Positions 1-12,100 of a DNA stretch of 64,000 nt are shown here, piece after piece. The stretch is taken from contig SPDT01000002.1 in the NCBI GenBank assembly GCA_008477525.1, forward strand, positions 2,294,001-2,358,000, in the 5' to 3' direction. The notes below the pieces were generated by a model. It searched no databases. It saw nothing but the letters and a program-made list of their open reading frames with translations, and had not been told where the DNA came from. Made by a program: the position numbers and the translations under genes. Each line of letters opens with the position of its first letter. The stretch's first letter is position 1. The DNA comes from Hypomyces perniciosus. Lineage: Eukaryota; Ascomycota; Sordariomycetes; Hypocreales; Hypocreaceae.

Positions 1-72
1 AAATACACTAAAACTTTCCTTTATCCAGTAAAATATAGCGAACAGAGGTCTAAACCCCTAGCTCCTACCGAC

Positions 73-908
73 CTATTGCCCAGATAAGGCTGTTATACCT
101 AGATATAGAGTGGTTATAAATAGTAATAAAAAAAAATAAAAACTTCCTTTGTCTGGCACTATATAAAACTTCTTAGCCTGGGTAAAGGTCGCCATAATGT
201 CCTTCTCATCCTTCAACAAGCAAAATATATCCCCCTCCCCAACACATACCATGACTGGCTTGGGGCCGAGAGGTGACATGAACGTGGACGAATCCCACAT
301 CACCAGCTTATGGTAGCTTTTGAACTGTCATCTCAGTGGTCCCCATCAGGTCCGATGAATGCTACAACCTTTGTTCTTGAGTTGTAAAGACTGGCGCTCT
401 CTTGAAGAAAGTCTCGCCGTTGTCGTCAAAAAGCGGAACACGCGTCGGTTCGTTTCTATCCATCCTTGATTGACGGTCCAGTTGCACAAATTAAAGCATC
501 TCCTCCATCTTCTCGTCACGTATACCAAGGTCAGCTGGAGTGGCCGTGGCGATGACGGCGTCAACACGCTTGTCGAGTGCCGCAGCACATAACGCAACTG
601 CCGCCGATAAAGAATATCCCTAAATGACGATCTTCGGAGCTACCTGTTTATCTTTGGCGACAAAGCCAATAGCATCGATATAGTCCTTCACTTGCTTCAC
701 AGGATCAATATCATGACGGGGATTCCATCGCTGTCGTCGATGGATCTGTTATCGTATACGGGAACGAAAATGCCCGCTTTCTGAAAGACTTCGGTCAAAG
801 ATGGCAGTATCACCTCTTTGGTGCAATTCTGGCTGTCAGCATCATGATCAAATGACCCGCTGTATCTTTTAAGTATCAGTACTGACAACCTCGTGGTTCT
901 ATCAGCCA
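73..908 (-). pseudogene. Broken alpha/beta-hydrolase, polyketide-transferase/hydrolase type
   Basis: Seen: minus-strand pieces read in the right order for one protein: KEVILPSLTEVFQKAG, then YDNRSIDDSDGIP, then (one-base frame change near 712) RHDIDPVKQVKDYIDA, the nucleophile elbow GYSLSAAVAL, DKRVDAVIATATPADLG, TRVPLFDDNGETFF, and a C-terminal strand PKPVMVCVGEGDIF followed by KKFYIVPDKGSF. A TAG at 620-622 stands directly before GYSLS where a Trp is expected, a TAA at 491-493 follows KMEEML, and the frame changes again near 370 and 300. Known: this hydrolase type (Af380-like) often sits beside fungal highly reducing PKS genes and transfers or releases the polyketide. Inference: it was the divergent partner of the PKS that starts at 1609. 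The 5' limit is uncertain; 908 is the first ATG in frame with the N-terminal piece. The hydrolase fold is fairly sure, the exact subfamily less so. Confidence 0.72.
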
Positions 909-1608
909 TGCTACCGCACGTCTTACCCCTAAGTTCCTGTGGGTATGGTTTGTGTGTGTGTGTGTGTGTGTGTGTGGGTTTTCCCTCGACAAAGCACATT
1001 TGCCAGCGATTACCTAAGACTTGAGGTAGGATCGATGGCAAGAAACAGGGTTTTGTGAGAATAATGACGAAGTAACGTAGGATATTTATTGCAGGAGGGG
1101 GAAAGGAGGGGTGGGTATCATCATGAAATTTTGTAGTGTGTCTTTATGGGGTAATGTAGTCTGAGATTCTTCGGTATTGAACGTACTCATTTTGTTTGTT
1201 TTTGGTGTTGCTTTACTATCTCTGTATTAGTAAAATTAGATGTTACGGGTATATATACGTGGACTCCGCCGCTCAGCTGGATGCCACCAGAGATCAAGAA
1301 GCAGATCAACAGTATGAGGGCTCATTAGGTGCGAAAAGCTGCTACTTAAATACACAGAATCTGCTAAATATCTGGGTCCTTGGACTAGATAATCTAGTTG
1401 TCATGATATCGCCATTGACTTACGGATCCGGCTGTTGTTGCAAGCTAGTTAGGAATGAAGGAATGTTCGTTGGAATGAAGGAACTATCCGTTACTGAGGT
1501 TGAAAAAACCCATTGTGTTTGCTTTTTATATCTATTCCTTGGGACTCTACAGAGACCCGAAGTCCTTTTGCTATATTACCCTTGGCATCCAAATCATCTC
1601 TTGTCATC
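909..1608. promoter_or_regulatory. Divergent intergenic region of the hydrolase and PKS relics
   Basis: About 0.7 kb between two divergently oriented broken genes. It contains the TG microsatellite at 951-974 and a TATA-like run TATATATA at 1250-1257, about 350 bases upstream of the PKS ATG. A 138-codon open frame crosses the region on the plus strand but shows no recognisable protein features. A shared bidirectional promoter would fit the layout of fungal biosynthetic clusters; this is inference from position only. Confidence 0.35.
951..974. repeat. (TG)12 microsatellite
   Basis: Twelve uninterrupted TG units. It lies near the 5' limit of the broken hydrolase, in the divergent region. Confidence 0.95.
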
Positions 1609-4600
1609 ATGAACATCTCCTGTCATCATGAATGCAACGAACTTGAGCCCATTGCTCTTGTGGGCATTGCTTGTCGCTTTGCTGGTGACACGACCGATCC
1701 GGAGAGGCTGTGGCGTTTCCTTTTGCAAGGCCGCTCGGCCATGCAGGCGATTCCACCAGAAAAGTTCAACGCTGACGCGTTTTACCACCCAGACCCCAAT
1801 CGAGGAGGAACGGTAAGACTCTGATCTATATCTTTTCCGTTCTCTTTGAGGAGAAGGCTGTTTTCTGATTCGATCAAACACAGGTCAACGCCAAGGGAGG
1901 ACACTTTCTCAAGGAAAGTAGCTACCGATTTGATGCCGCCTTTTTCGATCTCTCCAAGAATCAAGTTCTTTGCATGGACCCCCAGCAAAGACTAGTACAT
2001 GAAAATGTCTATGAAGCTCTTGAGAACGTTAAGCACCTCTCCAGTTGGAATTCTCAAGACTCTCAGCGATTGACATCATCTAGCTGGAATACCATTGAAC
2101 ACCGCCCCACCCAATACCTCTGTATTCGTCGGTTGCTTCGCCGACGATTTCAAGACGGGTATGAACAGTGATATCGAAACTAATTTTACCTATAAAGCCA
2201 GTGGCATGTACCCTGCCTTCGTGGCCAATGGAGTCAGCAGGTTCTTCGATTTCAGGGGAACCAGCGTGGCGTTGGATAGTGCATGCTCAAGCAGCTTGCT
2301 AGCCGTGGACTTGGCTTGTCAGAAATTGAGACTAGGGGAATCCGATATGGTCATTATCCCTTTTCTGGGCTAAATTGCTCAGGAATGTATACAGTCTGGC
2401 TAACATGTTTGAATTCGGCAGTCAGTTGTAAGCGGCGTTAACTTGATCTCCCATCCTATGTTGATGCACGGCTTGAGTAAGCTTTTGGCACTGTCGCCAA
2501 ACAGCCTCTCATACACGTTTGACAAAAGAGCCAACGGCTACTCGAGAGGGGAGGGTCTTGGAACTGTCATCCTCAAGCGGTTGTCCGATGCGATCAAGGA
2601 CGGCAATACCATCCGCGCTGTCATCCGTGCAACTGGGTCTAATCAAGATGGGAGGAAGACAGGATCATTTGCTCCCTCAGTCGAAGGTCAGGTCAATCTC
2701 ATCCGAGATACCTATGCAAAAGCCGGACTGGATCGGGCCAGTACGGCGTATGTGGAGGCACACGGCACTGGAACCGCGAAGGGCGATTCAATCGAGGTGG
2801 AAGCCATCACATCCTCGTTCAATAATCGACCCAAAGACCGTACTCTCCACATCGGTGGATCCAAAGCCGCTCTCGGACACACCGAGGGTGCCGCTGGTCT
2901 CCTGGACTTGATCAAGGCCATCTTGATCGTCGAGAACGGCATCATTCCCCCCAACGTCAACTTGAACGAATTAAACGAGAAGATTCTCGATGAGGAGTAG
3001 AATTTAAGTTTCCCAACGCAAGCTACTCCGTGGCCATATCCAGGGCTACGGATTGCCTCTGTCAACTCATTTAGATTGGGCGGCACGAATGCCCACGCTG
3101 TGCTAACTGATGCTCACCATTACCTTGCGACTCACAACTTGGATGGGATCCATCGCACTGTCGTGGACGTTCTATCTCTGTCCCAAGTACGTGAGCTGGT
3201 GGATGTGCTGAATGAAGAAGCTCCCACGAAGACAGATGGGACCACGAATGGGAACAAGGGCCAGGAACTCGTCCATCAACATGGAAATGGGAACGCGAAA
3301 CGAGCGAGCAACTAAGCCCACGCAAATGGATCCCATAAAACTGGAGCCAGTCCATGGGTCTTTCTCTTCTCAGCCTTTGACAAAGCCGGGATCCATAGAT
3401 TGGCACAGAGGTATACAGAGGACCTCGAATCACGACAATATCGAGGTACAATCACCAACCCTGCGGTTGAACGAGACTTTCTCAACGACCTCGCATACAC
3501 CCTAGCATGCAAACGTTCTCTGTTCGACTGGCGCGCGACATGCGTAGCAAAATCAACGAAAGAACTACTTGACCAGCTTCAGAAATTGAGCGTAGTACGG
3601 GCTCGTGATAAAAAGTCAGTCCTCTGCTTTGTCTTCACCGGTCAGGGTGCTCAGTGGCAGGGAATGGGTCAAGCCCTCTTCAATCTCCCCGACTACAGGA
3701 AAAGTCTCAAAGAAGCATCAAAGTACATGTCAACAGTTCTGAAAAGTCCGTGGTGCTTGACTGGTACGTTTTATGATACCCATTTTCGCTATCCATGCCC
3801 TGATGATAGCGTACTACTGTCTTGATCGCACTAACAGCTATTTTTCTCGGCAGATGTGATATGTAAACAATCTTTCAACACTAACGGCCTGTCTCTGTCA
3901 CAGCCTCTCTCTACAGCCTTGCAGATTGCTACTGTAGAGTTGCTGTCGAGTGTGGGCGTCTTCCCCTCACATGTCGTGGGCCATTCGTCTGGCGAGATCG
4001 CCGTTGCCTATGCAGCATGGAAACTGGGAAGGAAGGCGGCCTGGAAAGTCGCATATTATAGAGGCCTCCTTTCCGAGGATCAGGCTAGGGGGGGATCGAT
4101 GATGGCTGTCATCGGTCTTTCGGAGAACGACCTCCAACCTTACATTGCGAAGGTTGTCCAAGACAGCAGCGAGAACCGTGTGCTCACCATTGCTTGTTTC
4201 AATGCACCCAAGAGCCTGACCATATCAGGGGATGAATCTGCGATCGACTCACTAGAGATTTTGTTGACTGAAGACGAGGTCCATACACGCAAATTGATGG
4301 TTCCCATCGCCTACCATTCCTCTCACATGGCCGCTATTGCGGATGAGTATGCCCGCCCCATGGGCGACCTCCGGCAAAACGATGATAAGTTCAGTCCTCA
4401 GTCTCCTGCCTTCATGTTTTCCTCTGTCACTGGAGCAAAAATTCAGTGAGGGCAGATTGAGACAGCTTCGTATTGGGTAGAGAACCTGCTCTCTCCGGTG
4501 CTTTTCAAGGACGCACTTTCAGCCATCAATGAGATCGTTGAAATTGGACCTCACTCTACGCTCCACAGTGCCATCACAGATACTCTTGAGGGAGTAGGAA

Positions 4601-7600
4601 GGAGCGGAGTAGAGTATTCGAGTGTTTTATCACGAAATAAAACGTCCCCTGATATCCTGCTCGAGACAGTAGGTAAACTGTAGCAGAGAGGTTACCCAGT
4701 CAACATGAGTGCCTTAGAGGCGCAACTTTCAGGGAAGTCTGGTCAAATGTTGACGACGTTGCCACCTTACAGTTTTAACCACGGAGAGGAGTATTGGAAA
4801 GAGAGTCGCCTGAACAGAGACTTTCGTCTCCGCTCACAGCCCCGGCATGATTTCCTCGGGGCGCCAGTGGCTGATTGGAATCCGAAGGAGCCAAGATGGA
4901 GGAATATTCTCCGAGTCTCTAAAAATCCCTGGATAGAACAGCACAAGGTAATAGAGACCACTATCATGCCTAAGTCTTATGGGAGAGCATGTTAGACTAA
5001 TGGATCTTAGGTGGCCTACAGTATTGTCTATCCTGGAGCGGGATATCTTGCCATGGCTGTAGAAGCTGCCCAACAGCTGAGCGATCCCAACTTGCCACTC
5101 ACGGGGTTCCGACTCAGAGAAGTGACTCTACAGTCCGTTCTTAGGATCCCTGGTACCACAGATGGCATCGAAACCATGTTGTTCATGAGACCGATGTGGG
5201 AGTCCAGCGTTGGGCAATCCACGACGTGGAAAGAGTTCCAAATCTACTCCCACGATGGGAACCGCAACGAATGGACGTTTCATTGTCGTGGCGAGATCTC
5301 TGTTGAGTACGAAAGCAGTCGCAATGTTCTCAACAAGGCTGTTAAGGGTTGCGCCTCATCGAAGTTGGGGTTGGAAGAAGGATTGGCTATCTGTCAGCAA
5401 CCGATTGATGCTAATAAACTTTATGATACTGCTGAAAAGATTTGGGTCTCATTCGGAGACCTCTTCAGGCAACTGTCGGAGGTTCGCCTTGGCGCCGTTG
5501 GCGAGAAGTGCGGCATAGCCAACGGTATCGTCACCACGCCTGACATATCGAGTGTCATGCCCCACGGCTTCCTTTACCCGCATACCATACATCCGGTGAC
5601 ACTGGATTGTATGTTGCATTCGTTTTACCCCGCTATTGTGGCCTGCAAGGGGTCTGAGCTTATCGAGCCTCTTCTGCCTATTATGTTCCGCGAGGTCTGG
5701 ATCGCGTCCGATATCAACAGCACACCTGGTCACCGGTTTAGGTGCCAGTCGCAAGTTGAAAGGGTGACATCGTCTGACTTCGAGACTGAGATCTCGGTCT
5801 GGGATGACGATGACTCGCTCTCACGGGTAGTCCAATTCCGTGGTGTAGAACTGAAGCACTTGAATGTCAGCACTGGACAGGCGCGCCGAGAACTCTGCTA
5901 CTCGGTGAAGAACAAGCCCGAGATCGACTTCATAGACTCGGGTTTCTTCGTGGACAACACTTCGTCTGATAAGTGCCAGGCAGTAACTAACTTCATTCGG
6001 ATGTTACAGCTTGCTGGCGCCATCTTTATCCACAAAGCTGCCAGGGAGCTGGAAAATAGCGATGAATTGCCGCGCCTTGAGCATCACCAAAAGTATCATG
6101 ACTGGCTGAGAACCCAGAGTGCGGCCATTGCTGATGGCAAAGTCATGAATCTCGATCCGCTTGAATTCGAAAAATACATCTCCGATGAAGCAGCTGGAGA
6201 GGAATTCTTAAAAAAGACCGCGGATTCTAGCCCAAGTGGAAAATTGTTTGCGTTGATCGGACCTCGTATCCCTGCTATTTTGAGACAAGAGATCGATCCC
6301 CTCCAGCTCATGTTTAACGAGGATTGGCTGATGGATGCTGTCTATCGCGAGGTATTCGAAATCGGACGAATCTCGACTCTCCTCAGGGAATGTCTGGATC
6401 TTATGGCCCATAAAGCAGGAGATCTAAAGTTCCTCGAGGTGGGTGCTGGGACCGGCGGCACCACACTGCCCATTCTTGAAACCATATGCCCACCCAACAA
6501 GGGTGGCAGGTGGATGATTAGCGAGTATGTATTCACAGACATCTCACCGAGCTTCTTCCCGAAGGCGGTCGAAAAGTTCAAGAACTGGACCGAGATTATG
6601 AAGTTTAGGGCGTGCGATCTCGAAGAAGAGCTGTCCAAGCAAGGATTTGAGCTCGGGTATTACGATGTTATCGTCGCCGGAAACGTCATTCACGCCACAG
6701 CTGACGTTCAGAGCACCCTGTCCCGCCTCCATGGCCTTCTGAGGCCTGGGGGAAAGTTGATCATGCATGAGACCATTCAGTCTCAAATCCTGATTTCGAC
6801 ATTCGTCTTCGGACTTTTACCAGGTTGGTGGGTGGGCACTGAGCCGTTCCCACAATTTGGCCCATTGCTCTGTGAAGATGAATGGAACAGAGTCCTAAAT
6901 TGTTCAGGTTTCACCGGAACTGACATAGTGTTGCGAGACAACACTAACAGTGACGCACACTTGACCAGTCTCATTGTCTCCACGGCTCGCCACAGAGATG
7001 CCCAGATCAAGAATTGTACGTCATTACCGGTATTCGTTATTGACGCGTCTCCGGAAACGATCGAGGATCCATCCTCCCAGCTCGTGACAGCGCTAGGGGG
7101 ATGGTTTGGACTGGACAGGTGCCAGGCTGTAAAGCACTGCAAGCTCGGTGAACTGAATCCAGGCGATTCTGCTTGCATCGTGCTAGTGGATGGACAGAAC
7201 TCATTCCTCCTAAATATGTTGGAGGCTGGATTTGCCAATACCATGCATCTGCTGAAAACGTGTCAGCGTATCCTCTGGGTGACAAAGGGCACAGAAAACC
7301 CTACTTTTGCCATGTGCAAAGGTCTGCTACGGACAACGAGGTGGGAGCGCGATTCTTTCAACGTAAACATCGTGACTCTAGACATCGATACAGAAGGTAA
7401 GACGTCAGCGTGGTCTGAGCACTACACGGACATCATGAAAGTATTTGGACACCATTTCTTGAGCCACGTCCATGGGAAGGGCGCCGAGTATAAGTCGCGG
7501 CGGGGCATCTTGTACACGAATCGTCTGTACGAAAATGAACCAGCCAATTCCTTCCTCTCCAGTTTACAGGATGATGAACCTGAGTCTGTAATGTAGACGT

Positions 7601-9940
7601 ATGGACAAGAGTCTCACCAGCCGTTGAAGTTGTATTCAGCGACGCCAGGAAACCTGGATAGTCTGCAGTTTATGGATGACCCAGTTGTCCCAGAGCCGTT
7701 GAATGAAGGGGAAGTAGAGGTCGATATCAAGGCTGCTGGAGTCAACTTCAGGGATATCATGGTTGCGATGGGTGATATATTTCACGACTGCTATGGTAAC
7801 GAGGGAGCAGGCATCGTGAAGTCGGTTGACTCCAACGTCAGCGGGATAAAACCTGGAGATCGCGTCATGGCTATCGCTGGTATGAACAGGACGGGATGCA
7901 TGCAGAAGCTGTACCGAGTGGCGCAGGAATTCGTGGTGAAGATCCCAAGCGACATCTCCTTTAAGACGGCAGCCTGCATACCGTCGAACTTTGTGACGGT
8001 TCTGTACTGTTTGCATGAGGTGGCAAGACTATCCAAGGGAGAGTCAATTCTGATTCATGCGGGCGCCGGAGGTATTGGGCAGATCGCCATCCAGCTGGCG
8101 AACAAGATAGGGGCTGAGGTCTTTGCAACTGTCTCCACGGAGGAGAAGAAAAAGTTACTGATGGACGAATATGGGGTGCGAGGGGACCACATGTTCGACA
8201 GTCGAAACACCAGCTTCGCAGACGGCATCCAAAGGGCCACCTCCAACCGAGGAGTGGATGTGATCTTAAACTCGCTCAGCGGAGAGGGACTCCGACGTTC
8301 GTGGGATTGCATCGCTGCAATGGGTCGGTTCATCGAGCTGGGCAAGATCGACTTTGCAAGGAACGGGCGGCTGCATATGCGGCCATTCGCTCGAAATGCC
8401 ACCTACTCAGGTGTCGATCTGACTATATTGGGAAACTTGAGACCTGCCTATGTAGGGCAATTGATGCGAGAGGCCCTAGAACTGGTGGTTGATGGCGAGA
8501 TGAAGATAGCAACGCCACTCACCGAGTTCAGCTTGCCAACGTTAGGACTGCGTTCCGGAAGCTGCAGACCGGGAATGCTATTGGTAAGATTGTTCTTGTG
8601 CCCAAGTAGGACGACCTAGTGTTGGTAAGTTTGTTCTCTCCTGAAATGACTTGCGGACGATACTAACCCCGACTGCTCCGTCAGGTCCGACCACCTCCCC
8701 CCGTCCCATATCGCTTTGAAGAAAACGCGACCTATGTTCTCGCCGGCGGTTTTGGTAGTATCGGGCGGCTCATAGCCACGTGGATGGTTTCTCGCGGTGC
8801 CAAAAATTTGATAATCCTCTCGCGCTCGGGGGCTAGGAGCGAGGAAGCACGACAGCTGGTCAGCGACCTCGAGAGCCAGGGATGCCGGATCGTTGCCGCA
8901 GCCTGCGATGTTGCCGACAAATCTAAGGTCCGGGAAATCTTGGAAAGCAAAAGCTGCAAAGAACTCCCACCAATAAACGGCTGCCTGCAAGCGGCGATGT
9001 ACTTGAAGGTATGTAATCCCCCCTTGCACAGTTTTTCCGTTGTGACTGGCAGCAACTAACTCAGATGGTTTTGCAGGACGTGAGTCTAACCAATATGAGC
9101 TTCGATGATTTCACTGACGCTGTCCGGCCGAAGGTTCAAGGCACCTGGAATCTCCACAATCTCCTACCCAAGGATCTAGACTTCTTCATCATGCTATCAT
9201 CCATTGCTGGCATTGCTGGCAACACGTATCAGGACGAGCTGGCACGCTTTCGGGTTAGACAGGGCTTGAGAGCAACCGCAATTGATTTGAGTACTGTTTC
9301 TTCGGTCGGTTACGTGGCTGAGAATTGGGACGAACTAAAACACTCGTCTATACGCGGTCTAGCCGTGAGGGACATGAGCGAGGACGAGATACTCGCCCTG
9401 ATTGAGTTTTGTGTCAATCCGCAGAACATTTCCGCTGATGAGTTGAGGAAGAATCTCGACAAGGGCCTTCATCAAACCGTTGTTGGCTTATGTACCGCCG
9501 CGGATCTCCATGAGCAGGGTAGAGAGATGCCCACATATATGAAGGATCCCTTATGGGCCCGTCTCCGCGTCTTGGATCCGATTCAGGCTTCGCACGGGGC
9601 TACTGACGGCTCAGATGTCTAACAGAGTCGTCTTTGGCCGTCTTATCTCGGTTCAGCACCAGATTTTGAGGCAGCCACCAAGATTGTGGTCGATGCCATT
9701 CGAAGCAAGGTATCTTCCATGAGTGCAATCCCGGCGGAAGAAATCCCTATTGGAAAGGCCCTCAGTTCCCCCGGGATCGATTCTCTCGTAGGGCTAGAGT
9801 TGCGCTTTTGGCTAGAGAGGCACTTAGGCGCCAATATTCCTGTTCTAGAGCTTACGGGAGGCATGTCTATCGAAACCCTAGCTTCGCGTATCGCTCACAT
9901 TAGCAGATTTGTGAAGCAAGGGGAGAATGTTGAAGGGTAA
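1609..9940 (+). pseudogene. Decayed highly reducing polyketide synthase, KS-AT-DH-MT-ER-KR-ACP
   Basis: A complete iterative type I PKS order can be read. KS (about 1650-3110): active site [25 protein letters not shown] (about 3620-4690): FTGQGAQW, GHSSGEIA, AYHSSHM. DH (from about 4840): WIEQHK...YPGAGY. C-methyltransferase (about 6430-6950): LEVGAGTGG. ER (about 7630-8600): IHAGAGGIGQ. KR (about 8690-9450): LAGGFGSIGR. ACP (about 9690-9900): GIDSLVGLELR. Introns with good sites: 1813-1883, 3764-3853, 4948-5010, 8625-8684, 9009-9076. Lesions: frame break near 2030-2080, TAA 2371-2373 with a frame change, TAG 2998-3000 (Trp expected), TAA 3313-3315, TGA 4447-4449, TAG 4681-4683, TAG 7594-7596, frame change near 8545, TAG 8607-8609, a KR deletion near 9222, TAA 9620-9622. 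Elsewhere the frame is preserved. The start is the ATG at 1609, just before the KS. The product is unknown and the gene almost certainly inactive. Confidence 0.9.
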
Positions 9941-10530
9941 GTTTATGAAGTGGGTTGTGTTGGGCGCAAGGTACGGAGTCTGGGAGGTATTGGGAGGGAA
10001 TGAAAAGAGATTAGCTTTCTACTTTTATTTTTGATCTCGACGCGTATTGGCGTCTCAGTCTAAAGGGCGACATCTGTGTTATGCATAGTTGGTGACTTGC
10101 TTCAGAAGAACAGAAATTTCCATGAAACATACTTCTCGTCATGATCGATACTACTTGAGAGTTGAGTGGGATCTGAGCGGTGACATGCTCACTCTTGAGA
10201 GGAACAAGTCGACAAAACCACCAAGTCTGGTCAACTTTTGGAAAAGAGGTGGATGAGCTGGAGGTGAAGAAGTCAGCTTCATATCGGTACACAAAATGGA
10301 TATCGCTCCGTATATGTGTTAGTCGCACGATAATAAAAACCCGACACGATAGTATGGTCCCTGCGGCCGCAATAAAACAGTTCACTCTGTCCTTTAAGGA
10401 AGCACATTCCTCCTAATACGGAGATACATGACCATTAAAGACAAATACAGACAAGGCAGGCCTAACAGCTGGCGCCTCAGATCAAAACCCGGGGCCATGA
10501 TGCATCTCGCTCTTGGCTTTCATCCGTCTG
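9941..10530. other. Intergenic, no gene seen
   Basis: Between the convergent 3' ends of the PKS relic and the kinase-fold relic. Open frames here are short, without recognisable motifs, and I see no repeat or RNA gene. Confidence 0.5.
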
Positions 10531-12100
10531 TTAATGGAATAAGGTCTCCGCCCTCCAGATATCTTCCGAAAATTTTCGATTGGATTGACTTGGCCGACCT
10601 CGCCTTTCTGAATTGCCATTTGTCTTTTCGACGTCCGTAGTATACTTCGTCCATGATCGCTTGTTCGACACCACTTGTGTCAGCGGATATCTAGGCGACT
10701 TGAGCAGGAGGGATCGTTCAAAGTCGATCATTATGACACTACCCGCCCCGGCATTGAACAGCATGTTTCCCACTCGCACATCATTATGCACGACTCCGTC
10801 TCGATGCATGGCTCGCAGTGACTGGATGGCCTGATCACCAACTGATCCCGTCATCTCCCCTGACTTCTCAGCCTCCGCCATCCTACGCCCTCTCCACGAG
10901 AGAAACATCATATACACTATATAAACCCGATGGTCGTAGTAATAAATCTTCTTCATCGATCGCAGGTCGATGGCGCCCAGGAATACCGGCACATATACCC
11001 CTTGGATCCGCTTCAAACGTTTGTATACCGCAGCTTCGTGCTCAAGGTTTTGGATGAAGACACGAACCGTGGCCTTGCTGACGAAAGTGTAGCCATACGC
11101 AAGCAGCGTCACCTGGAAAAGCACACCTCGTGCCCCCCATTACCCAACGGTGTTATTCCGTCATCAAGTGACGCTTGCAGTTGCTTCCAAAGCAAGCGCA
11201 GCCACTCTTCATGACTGACAGGATGACGTGCAGGATCCCGCGTACAACCCTTGCAGTGCATCGTCACATTCGGGCACTGAGGGTCAAGTGCCTCTCCCTT
11301 GACCAGTCCGAGAAGACATTTCTGCGTGCAATACTGTGTGCAATGCCGCCGGTTGTGCTGGTCCTGCCTGTCCTCCTGGTCCTGCTGGCCCCCGCGCCGC
11401 CTCTGCGTCAGAAGTCGCTGGCTCCTTCGAGGACCCTGTCCCTCGCGTCGACTCGACGGTGTCGGCGTATCCGGTGGCCTGATCTCCGGCTCATCATCTG
11501 ACGGGTCCGACCGGTCCTTTCTCAACAACTTCGGATCGGCAGGATCCTCCGTGGATACGCGTTTCCTCCGGCGAAAGATGTACGGCGATCGGTTGACGTC
11601 CTTGTGCGTGGTCGGCTGGTAACACGACGAGCTTTCCGATGCGGTTGATCTTTCACTTGATGGGATAGAACGCCACGTGCTTTGGAAGTCTTGAGCCCAC
11701 GTCTTCAAGCGTTCGGTGGCTTTCCTACGTTCCTCCTGCCCATGACCCCGTCGCTCCCCGGGCGAGCCGAAGCCATGAGAGTGAAAGCCAGATATTGACC
11801 GACGGCCGTACATACCTGGGAGTGATCCGGATGGGCCTCCACCTCGGGTCCAGGCTCCACCAGGTGATAGTACAGAGTCTCGGGTTCGGCCCAGTCCACC
11901 TTGAGAAACACAATCGCCTCGCCAGTGGTCAGCAGACCATACTCGAGGCCGCTCTCAATCATGAGTGGTAGGTCTGCGTGATCGCGGACGCCGTAAGCCT
12001 TTCCGGGTCCTCAACGCTGTTGTGCAGAAAATATTCGAGCGTCTTCTCGTCCCCTATCAGCTGCCCAGAGAGCCTATTCCTAGGCCGGCAAGAAAAGAAG
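10531..12100 (-). pseudogene. Kinase-fold protein of a fungal expanded family, frameshifted
   Basis: Minus-strand pieces in order: DEKTLEYFLHNSVEDPERL, then ESGLEYGLLTTGEAIVFLKV and TLYYHLVEPGPEVEAHPD, then SPGERRGHGQEERRKA, a Ser/Pro/Arg-rich linker, YCTQKCLLGLVKGEALD, GVLFQVTLLAYGYTF, LEHEAAVYKRL, and the catalytic loop HRDGVVHNDVRVGNMLF with the metal-binding IDFERS. The loop keeps Asp and Asn as in protein kinases; DFE replaces DFG. The frame changes at about 11955-11970, 11770 and 11125. The last lies in a run of six Gs, where a seventh would restore the frame. Known from memory: a family with these motifs is present in many copies in Aspergillus-type genomes, with no established function. 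The C-terminal 197 codons are open and uninterrupted. It could alternatively be split by odd introns, but I found no fitting GT..AG pairs. Confidence 0.68.

Noticed and set aside
1196..1612. 138-codon plus-strand frame upstream of the PKS
   Set aside because: No protein-like features, overlaps the expected promoter with a TATA-like run, and the KS begins in a different ORF at 1609.
2371..2440. Intron across the TAA in the KS (GTATAC..GCTAAC..GGCAG)
   Set aside because: The donor lies downstream of the stop codon and the splice does not restore family sequence, so the stop is treated as a lesion.
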